A stretch of 64,000 nucleotides of DNA from DASQPR01 sp963797605 (GCA_963797605.1 CAWCPX010000009.1:372001-436000); one strand, 5' to 3'; positions 45,455 to 54,813 are shown, counted from the stretch's first letter. The notes: generated by a model from the letters alone, not told the origin. Made by a program: numbers and translations.

Positions 45455-46324
45455 GTGAGTGAGTTCGATGGGCTGCCCGTGCTGCGCAATCCGGTAGCGA
45501 TCGCCGCGTTCGAAGGCTGGAACGACGCCGCGGATTCGTCTACAGCCGCCGTCGAGCACCTGGAGCAGGTCTGGGGCGCCCGGCAGATCGCGGCGCTCGA
45601 CCCGGAGGAATACTACGACTTCCAGGTCAACCGACCGGTCGTGTCGCTGATCGACGGCGAGACCCGTTCGATCGACTGGCCCACCACGCGGTTCTCGGTC
45701 GCGACTCCACCCGGCACCGAGCGTGACGTCGTGCTGATCCGCGGCGTCGAGCCGAGCATGCGGTGGCGCACCTTCTGCTCCGAGATCCTGGAGATCTGCC
45801 ACAGTCTCGAGGTCGACCGCGTCGTCGTGCTCGGCGCCCTGCTCGCGGACGTGCCGTTCAGCCGCCCGCTCCCGATCAGTGGCAGCGCCGGCAGCCGTGA
45901 CACCGCCGAGAAGTTCGACCTCACGCCGACGCGCTACGAGGGCGCGACCGGCATCGTGGGCATCCTGCACGACGCATGCGTCCGCGCCGAACTCGACGCT
46001 CTGTCCTTCTGGGTCCACGTGCCGCACTACGCCAACAACCCGCCCTGCCCCAAAGCCACGCAGGCGCTGCTGCACCGCGTCGAAGAGGTGCTTGACCTGC
46101 CGGTGCCGATGATGGAATTGGCCGAGGAGTCGGCCGAGTGGGAGCAGAAGCTCCGCGCCGCCGCCGAGCAAGACGCCGAACTCGCCGAATACGTCCGCGA
46201 GCTGGAAGAACGCAGCGGTGACGAGGGGCTGCAGCAGACCTCCGGCGACGAGATCGCGCAGGAGTTCGAGAAGTACCTGCGCCGTCGCGGCGGCCCGGGC
46301 GCCCCGACCGCCGGCACCTGGTAG
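45455..46324 (+). CDS. PAC2 family protein
   Basis: A 289-residue member of the PAC2 family, related to eukaryotic and archaeal proteasome-assembly chaperones. The core reads VAIAAFEGWNDAADSSTAAVEHL, then DFQVNRPVVSLIDGETRSIDWP, VLIRGVEPSMRWRTFC, VVVLGALLADVPFSRPLP, TRYEGATGIVGILHDAC. A C-terminal coiled coil (about residues 220-275: ESAEWEQKLRAAAEQDAELAEYVREL) ends in GAPTAGTW, without an HbYX motif. In actinomycetes these genes lie near mshC and the PGM-DUF3090-SCO1664 operon, as here. A proteasome link is plausible but not shown. Confidence 0.88.
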   Translation: MSEFDGLPVLRNPVAIAAFEGWNDAADSSTAAVEHLEQVWGARQIAALDPEEYYDFQVNRPVVSLIDGETRSIDWPTTRFSVATPPGTERDVVLIRGVEPSMRWRTFCSEILEICHSLEVDRVVVLGALLADVPFSRPLPISGSAGSRDTAEKFDLTPTRYEGATGIVGILHDACVRAELDALSFWVHVPHYANNPPCPKATQALLHRVEEVLDLPVPMMELAEESAEWEQKLRAAAEQDAELAEYVRELEERSGDEGLQQTSGDEIAQEFEKYLRRRGGPGAPTAGTW

Positions 46325-46383
46325 GTCACGCTACGTAGCCCTTCGCTCGGTGACGCTGTGTGTTCGCAGTCTCCTGACGGTTG

Positions 46384-46538
46384 AAGGGGTTGCTCGGAGC
46401 TTTGCTCTGCTCACCTATCGGCATCACCCCGATGAGCTGTTGCTACGTGATGCGGCACCCGCAGACCATGATCATTCATCGTCGCGCAGCGTGCGTGATG
46501 CCTCGGGGTGAGCAGAGCAAAGCTCCCCACAACCCCTT
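46384..46538. repeat. 32-base imperfect inverted repeat with 91-base spacer
   Basis: Left arm 46384-46415 begins AAGGGGTTG and ends GCTCTGCTCACC; right arm 46507-46538 is its complement apart from four adjacent mismatches. The repeated core is GAGCTTTGCTCTGCTCACC. Partly repeated words (GCATCACCCCGATGAG) lie inside. It could be a large hairpin acting as terminator for PAC2, or a small mobile-element remnant; no transposase or target duplication was found. Confidence 0.6.
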
Positions 46539-46946
46539 ACCCGGATACGTCAAATCGTGACACTGCGTGGCTGTCGGTCTTGCCCTGTGCGGCGTGAGCG
46601 GCGAGCCGACGTTCGGTGTTCCGGCGTTCTAGAAGATCGTGGACCCCCAGGGACCCTGTCGCGGTGCTTTTGTTCCACGGTCCGTGCCACGCCACTGATC
46701 GCAGGCGCACGGCATCACCACGCCGCCCAGACACGCGGCAAACGGCCTCCCGGCTACCACCCCGCTCGCGACGCATCGGTCGTCGCCACACATGCCCGCT
46801 GGCTGGACACGCATCGCAAGCCCGGGCGACCGGCCGAGGCCGCCGCTCTGTATCGGTGAGCCGCGAAGCGGCCGATATGTCCTTGATCTGAGCGTTCGAA
46901 CCGAGAGCTATAACCCACCCGGCATAGCTCACGTCGCGTAAGGCGT

Positions 46947-46960
46947 CCTAGGAAGCTAGG
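46947..46960. promoter_or_regulatory. Candidate GntR operator CCTAG-N4-CTAGG
   Basis: A perfect CCTAG-GAAG-CTAGG dyad, itself inside a wider GGCGTCC...GGACGCC repeat (46942-46974). It lies 66-79 bases before the chosen GntR start, the expected place for autoregulation; operators of this AT-centred dyad type are common for GntR/HutC proteins. Confidence 0.55.
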
Positions 46961-47025
46961 TAATAGGGGACGCCGGGTGCAAGATGATCGAGAGGAGCAC
47001 AGACCGACCCGAAGCTGGTGAGGCG

Positions 47026-47820
47026 ATGACAGTCAACCCCGGAGCGGCCGAACACCCCCATCGGCAGATCGCGTCACAGATTCGGGCACAAATCCGGCGC
47101 GGAGACTGGGCTCCCGGCGAGCGGCTGCCGTCCATTCCGGCGATCGCCGCGACATACGGGGTCGCCAAGCAGACCGTGCAACGCACCATCGATCAGCTGC
47201 GGATCGAGGGCGTCCTGATCACGAAACCGGGCTCCGGCACGTTCGTGCGAGGCACCCGGCGCAAGCTCAACCGGCTGTCCCGCGGCCGCTACGGCGTCCG
47301 CCGCGGCTACCACGCCGATCTCGCCGCCCGCTACCGCCAGCAGCTCATCGAGGTCGGCCGCTCCCCCGCGCCGGGCGAGATCGCCGACGTCTTCGGCGTC
47401 CCGGCCGGCACCGAGCTGATCGTGCGGCGCTACCTCGTGCGGACCCAGGAAGCGCCCGTCGAAGTCGGTGCCAGCTGGCTACGCGTCGCGGACGCCGACG
47501 GCACGTCGCTCGCGCGCGCGGAGGCGTTCGGCCGGCCGCTCTACCAGGAGGTCGAGGAGGTCACCGGACGCACGTACGCGACCGCCACCGACCAGGTCAC
47601 AGCGCGCCTGCCGACCCGCGAAGAGTCGGAAATCCTCCAGATTCGCCCGGACACGCCGGTGTTGCACCTGTTGCACATCGCGTACGACCGCGACCACCAC
47701 GCCATCGAGGTCGCCGTGGCGACGTGGCCCGGCCCGATGACGGCGCTGACAGAGGAGTACGCGATCCCGGCCCAGCGCGAAACGGCCACCGAAGAGGGCT
47801 CAGACTTCTTCCTTGGGTGA
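47026..47820 (+). CDS. GntR/HutC-family regulator with UTRA domain
   Basis: A 264-residue protein with a winged helix-turn-helix at residues ~10-75 (IASQIRAQIRRGDWAPGERLPS, then VAKQTVQRTIDQLRIEGVLI and GSGTFV) and a UTRA ligand-binding domain in the C-terminal 170 residues (EVGASWLRVADADG, PTREESEILQIRPDTPVLHLLHIAYD). HutC-type proteins respond to small metabolites. I prefer the ATG at 47026, preceded by GGTGAGG, to one at 46984. It stands beside no clear target operon, so it may regulate itself through the dyad at 46947. Confidence 0.85.
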   Translation: MTVNPGAAEHPHRQIASQIRAQIRRGDWAPGERLPSIPAIAATYGVAKQTVQRTIDQLRIEGVLITKPGSGTFVRGTRRKLNRLSRGRYGVRRGYHADLAARYRQQLIEVGRSPAPGEIADVFGVPAGTELIVRRYLVRTQEAPVEVGASWLRVADADGTSLARAEAFGRPLYQEVEEVTGRTYATATDQVTARLPTREESEILQIRPDTPVLHLLHIAYDRDHHAIEVAVATWPGPMTALTEEYAIPAQRETATEEGSDFFLG

Positions 47821-48323
47821 GCGGCCGGCGCGGCCCGGAATCTGAGCGGCCGCGCGGCCCGGAAGCAATGTCCTCCGTGGCATCCCTATGTCGCACCCGG
47901 CATCGCTTTCACCGAACACATGCCCCCGCATTCCGACCGCGACCGAATCCCGCCACCCACAAGGGGACCATGAGCCCGCCGAAACCTGTGCCACCAGCTC
48001 GGCCGCCCAATCGTCACCGTGCCCGACCCGGCCCACGAACGCCTCGCCCAGCACCCGCAACGCCGGCAGCCGATCCACGGCCTTGCGATAGCGGGAACCG
48101 GCCGACGTCGTGTCGTCGTCGATGCGCCCCTGGACCTGATGACCGGACCCGAACCTGGACCCACCGAAGCCGGCGCCGCCGAACCCGGACCCGCTGAAAC
48201 CGTCCCGAGCATCGACAACGCCAGTGCCGGCCCCATCGCGCCGAACGGCCAGCCGAAGCCCAGGCCCAGCGGCCCACCCGACATCATCGCGGACGACATC
48301 TGCCGGGCCTCAGGATGCGGCAT
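47800..48323 (-). CDS. Hypothetical protein, probably frameshifted
   Basis: Two overlapping reverse frames look coding in succession: MPHPEARQMSSAMM followed by a hydrophobic Gly/Pro/Ala segment, then, after one shift near 48150, GRIDDDTTSAGSRYRKAVDRLPALRVLGEAFVGRVGHGDDWAAELVAQVSAG (spanning about 48 residues). The latter has clear amphipathic helices. No family recognised. The 3' end would overlap the GntR gene by 20 bases. I am not confident it is a real gene. Confidence 0.35.
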
Positions 48324-48384
48324 CGGCAGGCGTCCGCACTGTAGTCGAAACGGGCCACGGTGGCGCCTGTCGATGTGGGCGGAC

Positions 48385-49624
48385 CTACAGCGCCACGCCT
48401 AGGAGCGCGTCGACGGCCGCGGTCACGAGCGCGGGCGCCTCCGCGTCGGAGCCCTCGCCGGCGAGCGCGGCGTCGGCCCACGCGTCCACCAGGGCGAGCG
48501 CGGCCGGGGTGTCCAGGTCGTCGGAGAGGGCGGCGCGCAGACCCGCGAGCAGGTCGGTCCCGGACGGCCCCGCGGGCAGCCGGGCCGCTTCCCGCCAGCG
48601 CGCAAGCCGGCTCTCCGCGGTCTTCAGGACCTCGTCAGTCCACTGTCGATCGCTGCGGTAGTGGTCGGCGAGCAGACCGAGTCGCACCGCCATCAGATCG
48701 ACGTGGTCGGCCCGCAGCCGGGAGACGAACACGAGGTTGCCTTTGCTCTTGCTCATCTTCTCGCCGTGCAGCCCGATCATGCCGGCGTGCGTGTAGTGCT
48801 CGGCGAACGGCGCCTGGCCGGTGATGGCCTCGGCGTGGGCGGCGGACATCTCGTGGTGCGGGAACAGCAGGTCGCTGCCGCCGCCCTGCAGGTGGATCGT
48901 GTCGCCGAGCAGACCGAGCGCGATCACGGCGCACTCGATGTGCCAGCCGGGTCGGCCCGGACCGAGATCGTGACCTGGCCACGACGGCTCGCCCTCGCGT
49001 GCGCCACGCCACAGCAGCGGGTCGAGGGCGTTGCGCTTGCCGGGGCGTTCGGGGTCGCCTCCCCGCTCGCCGAAGAACGTCGAGCATCTCGGGTCGGTCG
49101 AGGTTGCTCTCGTAGCCGAAGCGGGCGTCGGCGGCGACGTCGAAGTAGACGTCGCCGGTGCCGTCGTCGAGCCGGTAGGCCACCTCGTCGGCAAGGAACG
49201 CGCTGATCTGGTCGGCGATGGCCGGGATCGACTCGACGGCGCCGACGTAGTGGGCGGGCGGGATGATCCGCAGCGCTTCCATGTCCTCGCGGAACAGGGC
49301 GATCTCGCGCATGGCGAGGACCACCCAGTCTTCACCGTCGCGGGCCGCGCGTTCGAGCAGCGGGTCGTCGATGTCGGTGACGTTCTGGACATAGTTCACA
49401 TCGAGGCCGTTGTCGCGCCAGACCCGGTTGACGAGGTCGAAGGTCAGGTAGGTGGCCGCGTGCCCGAGATGCGTCGCGTCGTAGGGCGTGATGCCGCAGA
49501 CATACATCTTCGCGACCGACGCCGGCGCCGAGGGGTGCACGCCCTGGCGGGCCGAGTCGTAGAGCGCCAGCGGCACCGGGGTGCCGGGCAGCGTGGGCAG
49601 GGCGGGAGGCAACCACGAATCCAT
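48385..49624 (-). CDS. mshC: Mycothiol biosynthesis cysteine ligase MshC (one frameshift)
   Basis: About 413 residues, a cysteinyl-tRNA-synthetase paralogue that joins cysteine to GlcN-inositol in mycothiol synthesis. The start M-D-S-W-L-P-P and T-L-P-G-T-P-V-P-L are MshC-specific. The HIGH motif reads T-H-L-G-H, Cys ligands lie in MYVCGITPYDATH, GWHIECAV and the KMSKS motif is K-M-S-K-S-K-G-N. One extra base near 49079 (in a GACTTCTTC context) breaks the frame at LDFFGERGG. TAGGCT seven bases before the ATG predicts a leaderless mRNA. Confidence 0.93.
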
Positions 49625-49631
49625 GGTCCAG

Positions 49632-49637
49632 AGCCTA
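49632..49637 (-). promoter_or_regulatory. -10 box for mshC
   Basis: TAGGCT, seven bases before the ATG at 49624. Confidence 0.5.
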
Positions 49638-49701
49638 TCGACGGCCGGCCGGCGTGGTGGCGCCCGGGCGTTCGGCACGGGCGCAGAACGTGGCCGAGAA
49701 C

Positions 49702-50508
49702 TCATCCGCCGGATGTCTGGCCGGTCACGATATGGGCGCGGCCGCCACTGGGAGCCGCGCCGGGTCGCGGCTGGATCCGCCCGAAGTTCGCATCGGGCGC
49801 ACCGGCCCACGTGAGGTGACGGATCTGCCAGCCGTTGGAGGTCAGCAGCGCGGCCGGATCGTCGTGTCCGAACGGTGGCGGCAGTCCCCGTGCGTCGCAG
49901 TAGCGCCGGTAGGGCTCCATCGCCGGTTGCCGCAGGCCGTCCGCGCTCATCACGTCGGCCACGAACCGGCTCCCCGGCCCGGAGACGGCCGCGGCCTCGC
50001 CCAGCACCGCGTCGACGTCCGTGGCCGCGAGGTAGAACAGCAGACCCTCGGCGACCCAGACGGTGCCGACGGTGACGTCCAGGCCGGCAGCGGTCAGGCC
50101 CGCGGACCAACCCGAAGACATTTCCATGGGTACGGCCAGCCGGCGGCACCGCGGCACCTCGGCGCGAAGGACCCGGTCTTTGTCGGCGAACACGGCGGGC
50201 CGGTCGACCTCGAACCACCGTAGATCCGGCGGCAGATCGAGCCGGTACGCGCGAGTGTCGAGCCCCGCCCCGAGTAGCACCACCTGGCGGATCCCGTCGG
50301 CCGCGGCGGCGGTGACCGCGTCGTCGATGTAGCGGGTGCGGACCGGCAGGAAGGCGTTCTCGCCGCCGCTGGCCCGTTCGGACGCCGCCATCGCCGCGAC
50401 CCCGCGCTCCCCGGCCAGGTCAGCGGCCCACGGGTCGTCGAAGAGCCGGTCGGGGCGCGCGGACTCCCGGGCGCGGGCGGCGGCGATCCAGTACGCGGAA
50501 CCGATCAC
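49702..50508 (-). CDS. Class I SAM-dependent methyltransferase (LCMT-like)
   Basis: A 268-residue protein of the bacterial LCMT/PPM-like methyltransferase family: the N-terminus R-P-D-R-L-F-D-D-P-W-A, R-T-R-Y-I-D-D, the SAM-binding strand QVVLLGAGLDTRAYRLDLP, the acidic motif WFEVDRP and the V-A-E-G-L-L-F-Y motif near residue 150. Mycobacterial relatives act in secondary metabolism or O-methylation of carboxylates; substrate here unknown. GTG start at 50508 with a TAGACT box seven bases upstream. mshC follows on the same strand after 77 bases. Confidence 0.85.
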   Translation of the reverse strand: MIGSAYWIAAARARESARPDRLFDDPWAADLAGERGVAAMAASERASGGENAFLPVRTRYIDDAVTAAAADGIRQVVLLGAGLDTRAYRLDLPPDLRWFEVDRPAVFADKDRVLRAEVPRCRRLAVPMEMSSGWSAGLTAAGLDVTVGTVWVAEGLLFYLAATDVDAVLGEAAAVSGPGSRFVADVMSADGLRQPAMEPYRRYCDARGLPPPFGHDDPAALLTSNGWQIRHLTWAGAPDANFGRIQPRPGAAPSGGRAHIVTGQTSGG

Positions 50509-50515
50509 GCGCCGG

Positions 50516-50521
50516 AGTCTA
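50516..50521 (-). promoter_or_regulatory. -10 box for the LCMT-like methyltransferase gene
   Basis: TAGACT, seven bases before the GTG at 50508. It lies within the 21 bases between this gene and the upstream SCO1664-family gene's stop, so the two may be separately transcribed. Confidence 0.4.
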
Positions 50522-50529
50522 AGGGCTGG

Positions 50530-51330
50530 CTAGATCGGCGGCCACGGCACGGCCGGCCAGTCTCCGGGCGGGTCCGGATAGATGCCGGCCTGCGTGAAAC
50601 GGTCGATACGGCGCCGTACCTTGCGGACCTCGCTGATCGTCAGGTGCTCGTGCAGCGCCTCACCGAGATCGCCGTCGAGATCGGCCCGCAGCTTGCGCAG
50701 CACCTCGATCGTCTCCGGCGGCACCAGCTCACCGACCCACCCCCACAGGATCGTGCGGAGCTTGTTGTCGACGTGGAAACTCACCCCGTGGTCGACGCCG
50801 AAGACGGCACCCTCGGGCGTGGTCAGGATGTGGCCGCCCTTGCGATCGGCGTTGTTGATCACGACGTCGAACGCCGCGAGCCGAGCCAGGCGCTCGTCAT
50901 CGGCGTGACCGAGCACGTACGGGCGGCCCTCGTCGTCCTGCGCGGACGCGACGCGGCGCCAGCCGTGCGGGATGTGGCGCGCCGGCACGAACCCGAGCAG
51001 CGGGTTCTCTTCCTCGTCGGCGACGTCGATCCAGAGCTGGCACGCGCCCGGGCCGAGGGGTCCGTCGCGGAGCACCGTCGGGGGCACCGGGGACCAGGGC
51101 GTCGCGGCGCCGACGAGGTAGGCCGAGACCTCACGGCCGGCCAGGGTGCCGTCGGGAAAGTCCCACAGTGGACGTTCGCCCCGGACGGGTTTGTACACGC
51201 ACCGGGCCTCGACTCCGTCGAGCGAGATCTCGGCCCGCAGCGTCGTGTTGGAGGCGTCGACGAGCCGTCCCTCGATCTCGATCGTGCCGTGCGCCAGCAG
51301 TTCCAGCGCGTCCGCTTCGGCCAGTGACAT
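50530..51330 (-). CDS. SCO1664 family protein (PI3/4-kinase-like fold)
   Basis: A 266-residue protein of the actinobacterial SCO1664 family. Kinase-like elements are visible: a nucleotide-lysine strand (ARCVYKPVRGERPLWDFP), then the catalytic loop V-I-N-N-A-D-R-K-G-G-H-I-L near residue 160 and a G-V-D-H-G-V-S-F-H metal-binding motif near 181, resembling the D-x-x-x-x-N and DFG motifs of PI3/4-kinase and HipA folds. Whether it phosphorylates protein, lipid or something else is unknown. It follows DUF3090 by 13 bases in a conserved three-gene operon. Confidence 0.85.
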   Translation of the reverse strand: MSLAEADALELLAHGTIEIEGRLVDASNTTLRAEISLDGVEARCVYKPVRGERPLWDFPDGTLAGREVSAYLVGAATPWSPVPPTVLRDGPLGPGACQLWIDVADEEENPLLGFVPARHIPHGWRRVASAQDDEGRPYVLGHADDERLARLAAFDVVINNADRKGGHILTTPEGAVFGVDHGVSFHVDNKLRTILWGWVGELVPPETIEVLRKLRADLDGDLGEALHEHLTISEVRKVRRRIDRFTQAGIYPDPPGDWPAVPWPPI

Positions 51331-51343
51331 GGTCGCCCGAGAC

Positions 51344-51937
51344 CTACCGGTGGTAGCCGTTGTGGCGCGGGCACCGGTGCCCGGCAGGGTCCAGGGGCTG
51401 ACCGCAGAGCGGGCACGGCGGGCGACCGGCCGACACGACGCGCTTGGCCCGCTCGATGAAGGCCCGGGTCTCCTCCGGCGTCAGCCGCACCCGCAGCCGG
51501 TCGAGATCGGCCGTCGCGGCCTCGAAGTCTTCCTCGGCGACCTCATCGTCGTCGTCGACCTCGTCTTCGTCGTCGTCGGTCTCGTCGTCGGTGTCGGCCA
51601 CCGCGATCGCCTCGATGACGACGGTGGACGTGTCGACGTCGAACGCGAGCCCGAGGGTGCCGACGCGGAACTCCTCGTCGATCGGGGCGTCGAGCGGGTC
51701 GTTGTCGGGCGGAGTCGCGTCGGGCTCCGGGAGTTTGAGCCCGAACCGGCGGTTGGCCTCGCCGAGCAACTCGTCGAGCTTCTCCGCCAGCAGGGTCACC
51801 TGGACCTTCTCCAGGGCGACGCTGACGAGACGACCGCCGCCGCGCGCCTGTAGATAGAAGGCGCGCTCGCCCGGGGCACCCACGGTTCCGGCCACGAACC
51901 GCTCGGGCGGCTCGAACTCGTACACCTGATGGGTCAT
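51344..51937 (-). CDS. DUF3090 family protein with zinc-ribbon-like tail
   Basis: A 197-residue protein of the DUF3090 (YqeZ-like) family: a strand-rich N-terminal domain (YEFEPPERFVAGTVGAPGERAFYLQARGG), an exceptionally acidic stretch (about residues 118-145, nearly all Asp/Glu) and a C-terminal C-P-L-C-G-Q-P-x7-C pattern with His, likely binding zinc (family C-x2-C...C-x-x-H). Function unknown. It is the middle gene of the PGM-DUF3090-SCO1664 operon; its ATG overlaps the upstream PGM stop (ATGA). Confidence 0.88.
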   Translation of the reverse strand: MTHQVYEFEPPERFVAGTVGAPGERAFYLQARGGGRLVSVALEKVQVTLLAEKLDELLGEANRRFGLKLPEPDATPPDNDPLDAPIDEEFRVGTLGLAFDVDTSTVVIEAIAVADTDDETDDDEDEVDDDDEVAEEDFEAATADLDRLRVRLTPEETRAFIERAKRVVSAGRPPCPLCGQPLDPAGHRCPRHNGYHR

Positions 51938-52707
51938 GAGTTTGACCTTATCCGGTCATGGGCCGCTTCGTCGCCACGGCCAGTCTCCGTGGCCGCTACG
52001 GCCCCGGGCGTCGCACCCGCCCCACCGCCCACGACCGCGTCGGACGAGGCCGGCCGGGCGCGGCCACGGCGGCGCTTGGGCGGCCGGAGCCACGCGAGGT
52101 CGCCGCCGATGTCGTTCAACCGGACGATAAACGGACGCAAAGGTGTATAACGGATCACGGTCAGCGACGCCGGGTCGACCGCGATCCGCTGGAACATGTC
52201 CAGATGCATGCCGAGCGCGTCCGCGACGATGGCCTTGATCACATCGCCGTGGCTGCACGCCAGCACGATCGCGTCGTCACCGAACTCGGCCGCCGCCCGG
52301 GCGTCGGCGGCGCGGATCGCGGCCACTGCCCGCGCGGACATGCCCGCCATCGCCTCACCGCCCGGGAAGACAGCGGCGGACGGATGCGCCTGCACGACCC
52401 GCCACAGCGGCTGCTTCGCGAGTTTCTTGATGGCCTGGCCGGACCAGTCGCCGTAGTCGCACTCGACCAGACCCGGCTCGTCGATGACCTTGGCCTCGGG
52501 CAGCACCGTGGCGATCGTCTGCTGGCACCGGATCAGCGGGCTGCAGAGCACGAGGTTCGGCGCTATCCCGGCCGCGGCCAGGCGGGCGCCGACCGCGGCG
52601 GCCTGCGCCCGGCCGGTGTCGTCGAGTTCGGTCGGTTGATGACCGGCGAGGGTGCCGCCGGCGTTGGACGTCGTGCGCCCATGCCGGAGCAGGATGACGG
52701 TGGTCAC
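51934..52707 (-). CDS. Histidine phosphatase, MSMEG_4193-type phosphoglycerate mutase family
   Basis: A 257-residue histidine phosphatase. R-H-G lies at residues 8-10, the donor region has ECDYGDWSGQ, and the second His lies in C-S-H-G-D near residue 150. The actinobacterial subfamily always precedes DUF3090 and SCO1664, as here. A Gly/Ala/Arg-rich C-terminal tail (last ~45 residues) follows the folded domain. GTG start at 52707; no other start fits the family's VTTVILLRHG beginning. Substrate unknown. Confidence 0.88.
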   Translation of the reverse strand: MTTVILLRHGRTTSNAGGTLAGHQPTELDDTGRAQAAAVGARLAAAGIAPNLVLCSPLIRCQQTIATVLPEAKVIDEPGLVECDYGDWSGQAIKKLAKQPLWRVVQAHPSAAVFPGGEAMAGMSARAVAAIRAADARAAAEFGDDAIVLACSHGDVIKAIVADALGMHLDMFQRIAVDPASLTVIRYTPLRPFIVRLNDIGGDLAWLRPPKRRRGRARPASSDAVVGGGAGATPGAVAATETGRGDEAAHDRIRSNS

Positions 52708-52765
52708 GAGTGGTAAGGCTACGTCGCTGGTCGCGGGCGCGTCATGCTGCGGTGGCGGCGCCCGG

Positions 52766-53610
52766 TCACGTGGCGCTGATGAAACCGGTGGCGAGCGCGG
52801 CGATGAGCAGGCCGCCGAGCGCGAATCGGTACCACACGAACCACACGATCGAGTGTTTGCTGACGAAGCGCAGCAGCCAGGCGATCGAGATGTAGCCGAC
52901 GATGAAGCTGACGACGAGCGCGACGATGGTGGCCGACCAGCCGACCGTGTGCGCGATGTCGTCTGTCGCTGGACCGCCTCGAGGGCGCCGGCCGCGGCGA
53001 GCGCGGGGATGCCGAGCAGGAACGACATCCGGGTCGCGGTGACCCGGTCGAGGTCGCGGAGCAGGCCGGCGCTGATCGTGGCGCCGGACCGGGACACGCC
53101 CGGGATCAGCGCGAAGACCTGGAAGCAGCCCGATGAAGATCGCGTCCCGGATCTTGAGCCCGTTCTCGCCTTGCTCTGCGTCGCCGCGTGCTCGGCGAAG
53201 ATCATCACGAAGCTCCACAGGATCAGCGCGGCCGCGACGATCCAGAGGCTGCGCAGCTGGTTCTCGATGACGTGTCTTGGCCGCGCAGGCCCACGACCGC
53301 GATCGGGATCGAGCCGACGATCACGAAGATCGCCAGCCGCCAGTCCTCGCTCCTGCCGGGCCCGGGCGCTGAACAGGCCGCGGACGAATCCCGATGATGA
53401 TCCGCCAGATGTCGCGCCAGAAGTAGATGATCGCCGCGATGATCGCGCCGACCTGGATGATCGCGGTGAACGCGGTCGGCGCCGGCGCCCTCGATCGGCG
53501 AGGCCCATGAGCTGCTCGGCGATCGTCAGGTGCCCGGTCGACGAGACCGGCAGGAACTCGGTCAGCCCTTCGACGATGCCGAGAACGATCGCTTGCCACA
53601 GATCGATCAC
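52766..53610 (-). CDS. uppP: Undecaprenyl-diphosphatase UppP/BacA (multiple frameshifts)
   Basis: Fragments join to about 280 residues with eight helices. The two signature motifs are intact: E-G-L-T-E-F-L-P-V-S-S-T-G-H near residue 14 and P-G-V-S-R-S-G-A-T near 170. Terminal segment FALGGLLIAALATGFI fits. UppP removes a phosphate from undecaprenyl diphosphate on the outer membrane face to recycle the peptidoglycan carrier. At least five one-base shifts occur between 52960 and 53520, implausible for an essential-type gene and thus suspected sequence errors. The GTG start at 53610 follows the luciferase-like gene by three bases. Confidence 0.85.
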
Positions 53611-53613
53611 GCG

Positions 53614-54669
53614 TTACTCTCCTACTCCGGAGCGCTCGAGGGCCTCGGCGACGGCGCGCAGGGTGCGCACACCGTCCTCGGCGCCGGCGACGAACAACGA
53701 CACTGACAGCGTGGTGACGCCGGCGTCGGCGTAGTCGCGCATGCCGCGCCGCGATCCGGTCGACCGGGCCGATCAACGACGTGCGGTCAATGAACTCCAG
53801 CGGTACGGCCGCGGCCGCGTCCGCGCTGCTGCTTGCCCAGGTAGAGGTCCTGCACCTCACGGCGCGGCGTCGCCGAAGCCCATCCGGGTGGCGAGCTGGT
53901 TGTAGAAGTTCTGCTCCCGGCTGCCCATGCCGCCGATGTAGAGGGCGGCGTAGTAGCGGATCAGCTCGGCGCAGTCGTCGAGGTCGTCGCCGACGACGAG
54001 CGGCACACTGGGCACGACGTCGAAGCCGTCCATGGTCTTACCGGACTTCGCGCGGCCGGCGGCGATCGATGCCAGCAACTCCTCAGCGAACTCCGGCGCG
54101 TAGAAGATGGCGAGCCACCCGTCCGCGATCTCGCCGGCCAGCTCGAGGTTGCGCGGGCCGACAGCGGCGAGGTAGATGGGGATGTGGTCGCGAACCGGAT
54201 GCACGGTCAGCCGGAGCGCCTTGCCGGCGCCGCCGGGCAGCGGCAGCCGGTAGTGCTCGCCGTCGTAGGCGACCTTCTCGCGCGCCAAGGCAAGCCGAAC
54301 GATGTCCACGTATTCACGGGTACGGGCAAGCGGTTTCGCGAACGGCACGCCGTGCCAGCCCTCGGACACCTGCGGCCCGGAAACGCCGAGCCCGAGCCGG
54401 AAGCGGCCGCCGGTGAACGCGTCGATCGTGGCGGCCGTCATCGCGGTCATCGCCGGCGTGCGGGCCGGGATCTGCATCACGGCGGTGCCGACGTCGATCC
54501 GTTCGGTCTGGCCCGCGATCCACGACAGCAACGTCGGCGAATCCGACCCGTACGCCTCCGCCGCCCAGACAACGGAGAAACCGAGCCGGTCGGCTTCCTG
54601 TGCCAACGCCAGATGGTCGGCGGGTGTGCTCCACGCCGCCAGATAGCCGAGATTGAGTCCGAGACGCAC
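53614..54669 (-). CDS. F420-dependent LLM-class oxidoreductase (frameshifted 3' end)
   Basis: About 350 residues of the luciferase-like monooxygenase family, F420 branch: RLGLNLGYL (beta-1), ALAQEADRLGFSVVWAAEAYGSDSPTLLSW, GTAVMQIPARTPAMTAMTAATIDAFTGGRF-like core, GPQVSEGWHGVPF. About three shifts after 53870 displace the last ~80 residues, which reappear as ADAAAAVPLEFIDRTSLIGPVDRI and end LERSGVGE. The reaction is a hydride transfer with F420; substrate unknown. It shares an operon with uppP. GTG at 54669 is the start that removes non-family residues upstream. Confidence 0.82.
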
Positions 54670-54799
54670 GATTCGTTGCCTTTCGCTCCTGGCCTGCGCG
54701 GGCGACACATCCTCCCCGCCGAGGCCCGACGAAGGCAAGTCGCATCAGGGTATAGGGGTCCGTGCGGCGGGGCTCCCCCGGCGCGGGCACGCACGCCGG

Positions 54800-54805
54800 T
54801 AGTTT
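54800..54805 (+). promoter_or_regulatory. -10 box for the aldo-keto reductase gene
   Basis: TAGTTT, eight bases before the ATG at 54814. Confidence 0.35.
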
Positions 54806-54813
54806 CACATGCC

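Larger units (their letters stand above)
46325..47025. other. Gene-poor region upstream of the GntR regulator
   Basis: Roughly 700 bases with no supported gene. Open frames on both strands are low in recognisable motifs and rich in Arg, Cys and Pro. The visible structures are a 32-base inverted repeat (46384-46415 and 46507-46538) and a GntR-type operator (46947-46960). The composition is slightly less GC-rich than the flanks in 46860-46980. Confidence 0.5.

Noticed and set aside
46861..46920. TTCGAAC word resembling a tRNA T-loop
   Set aside because: No acceptor stem, anticodon arm or CCA in either orientation; likely chance.
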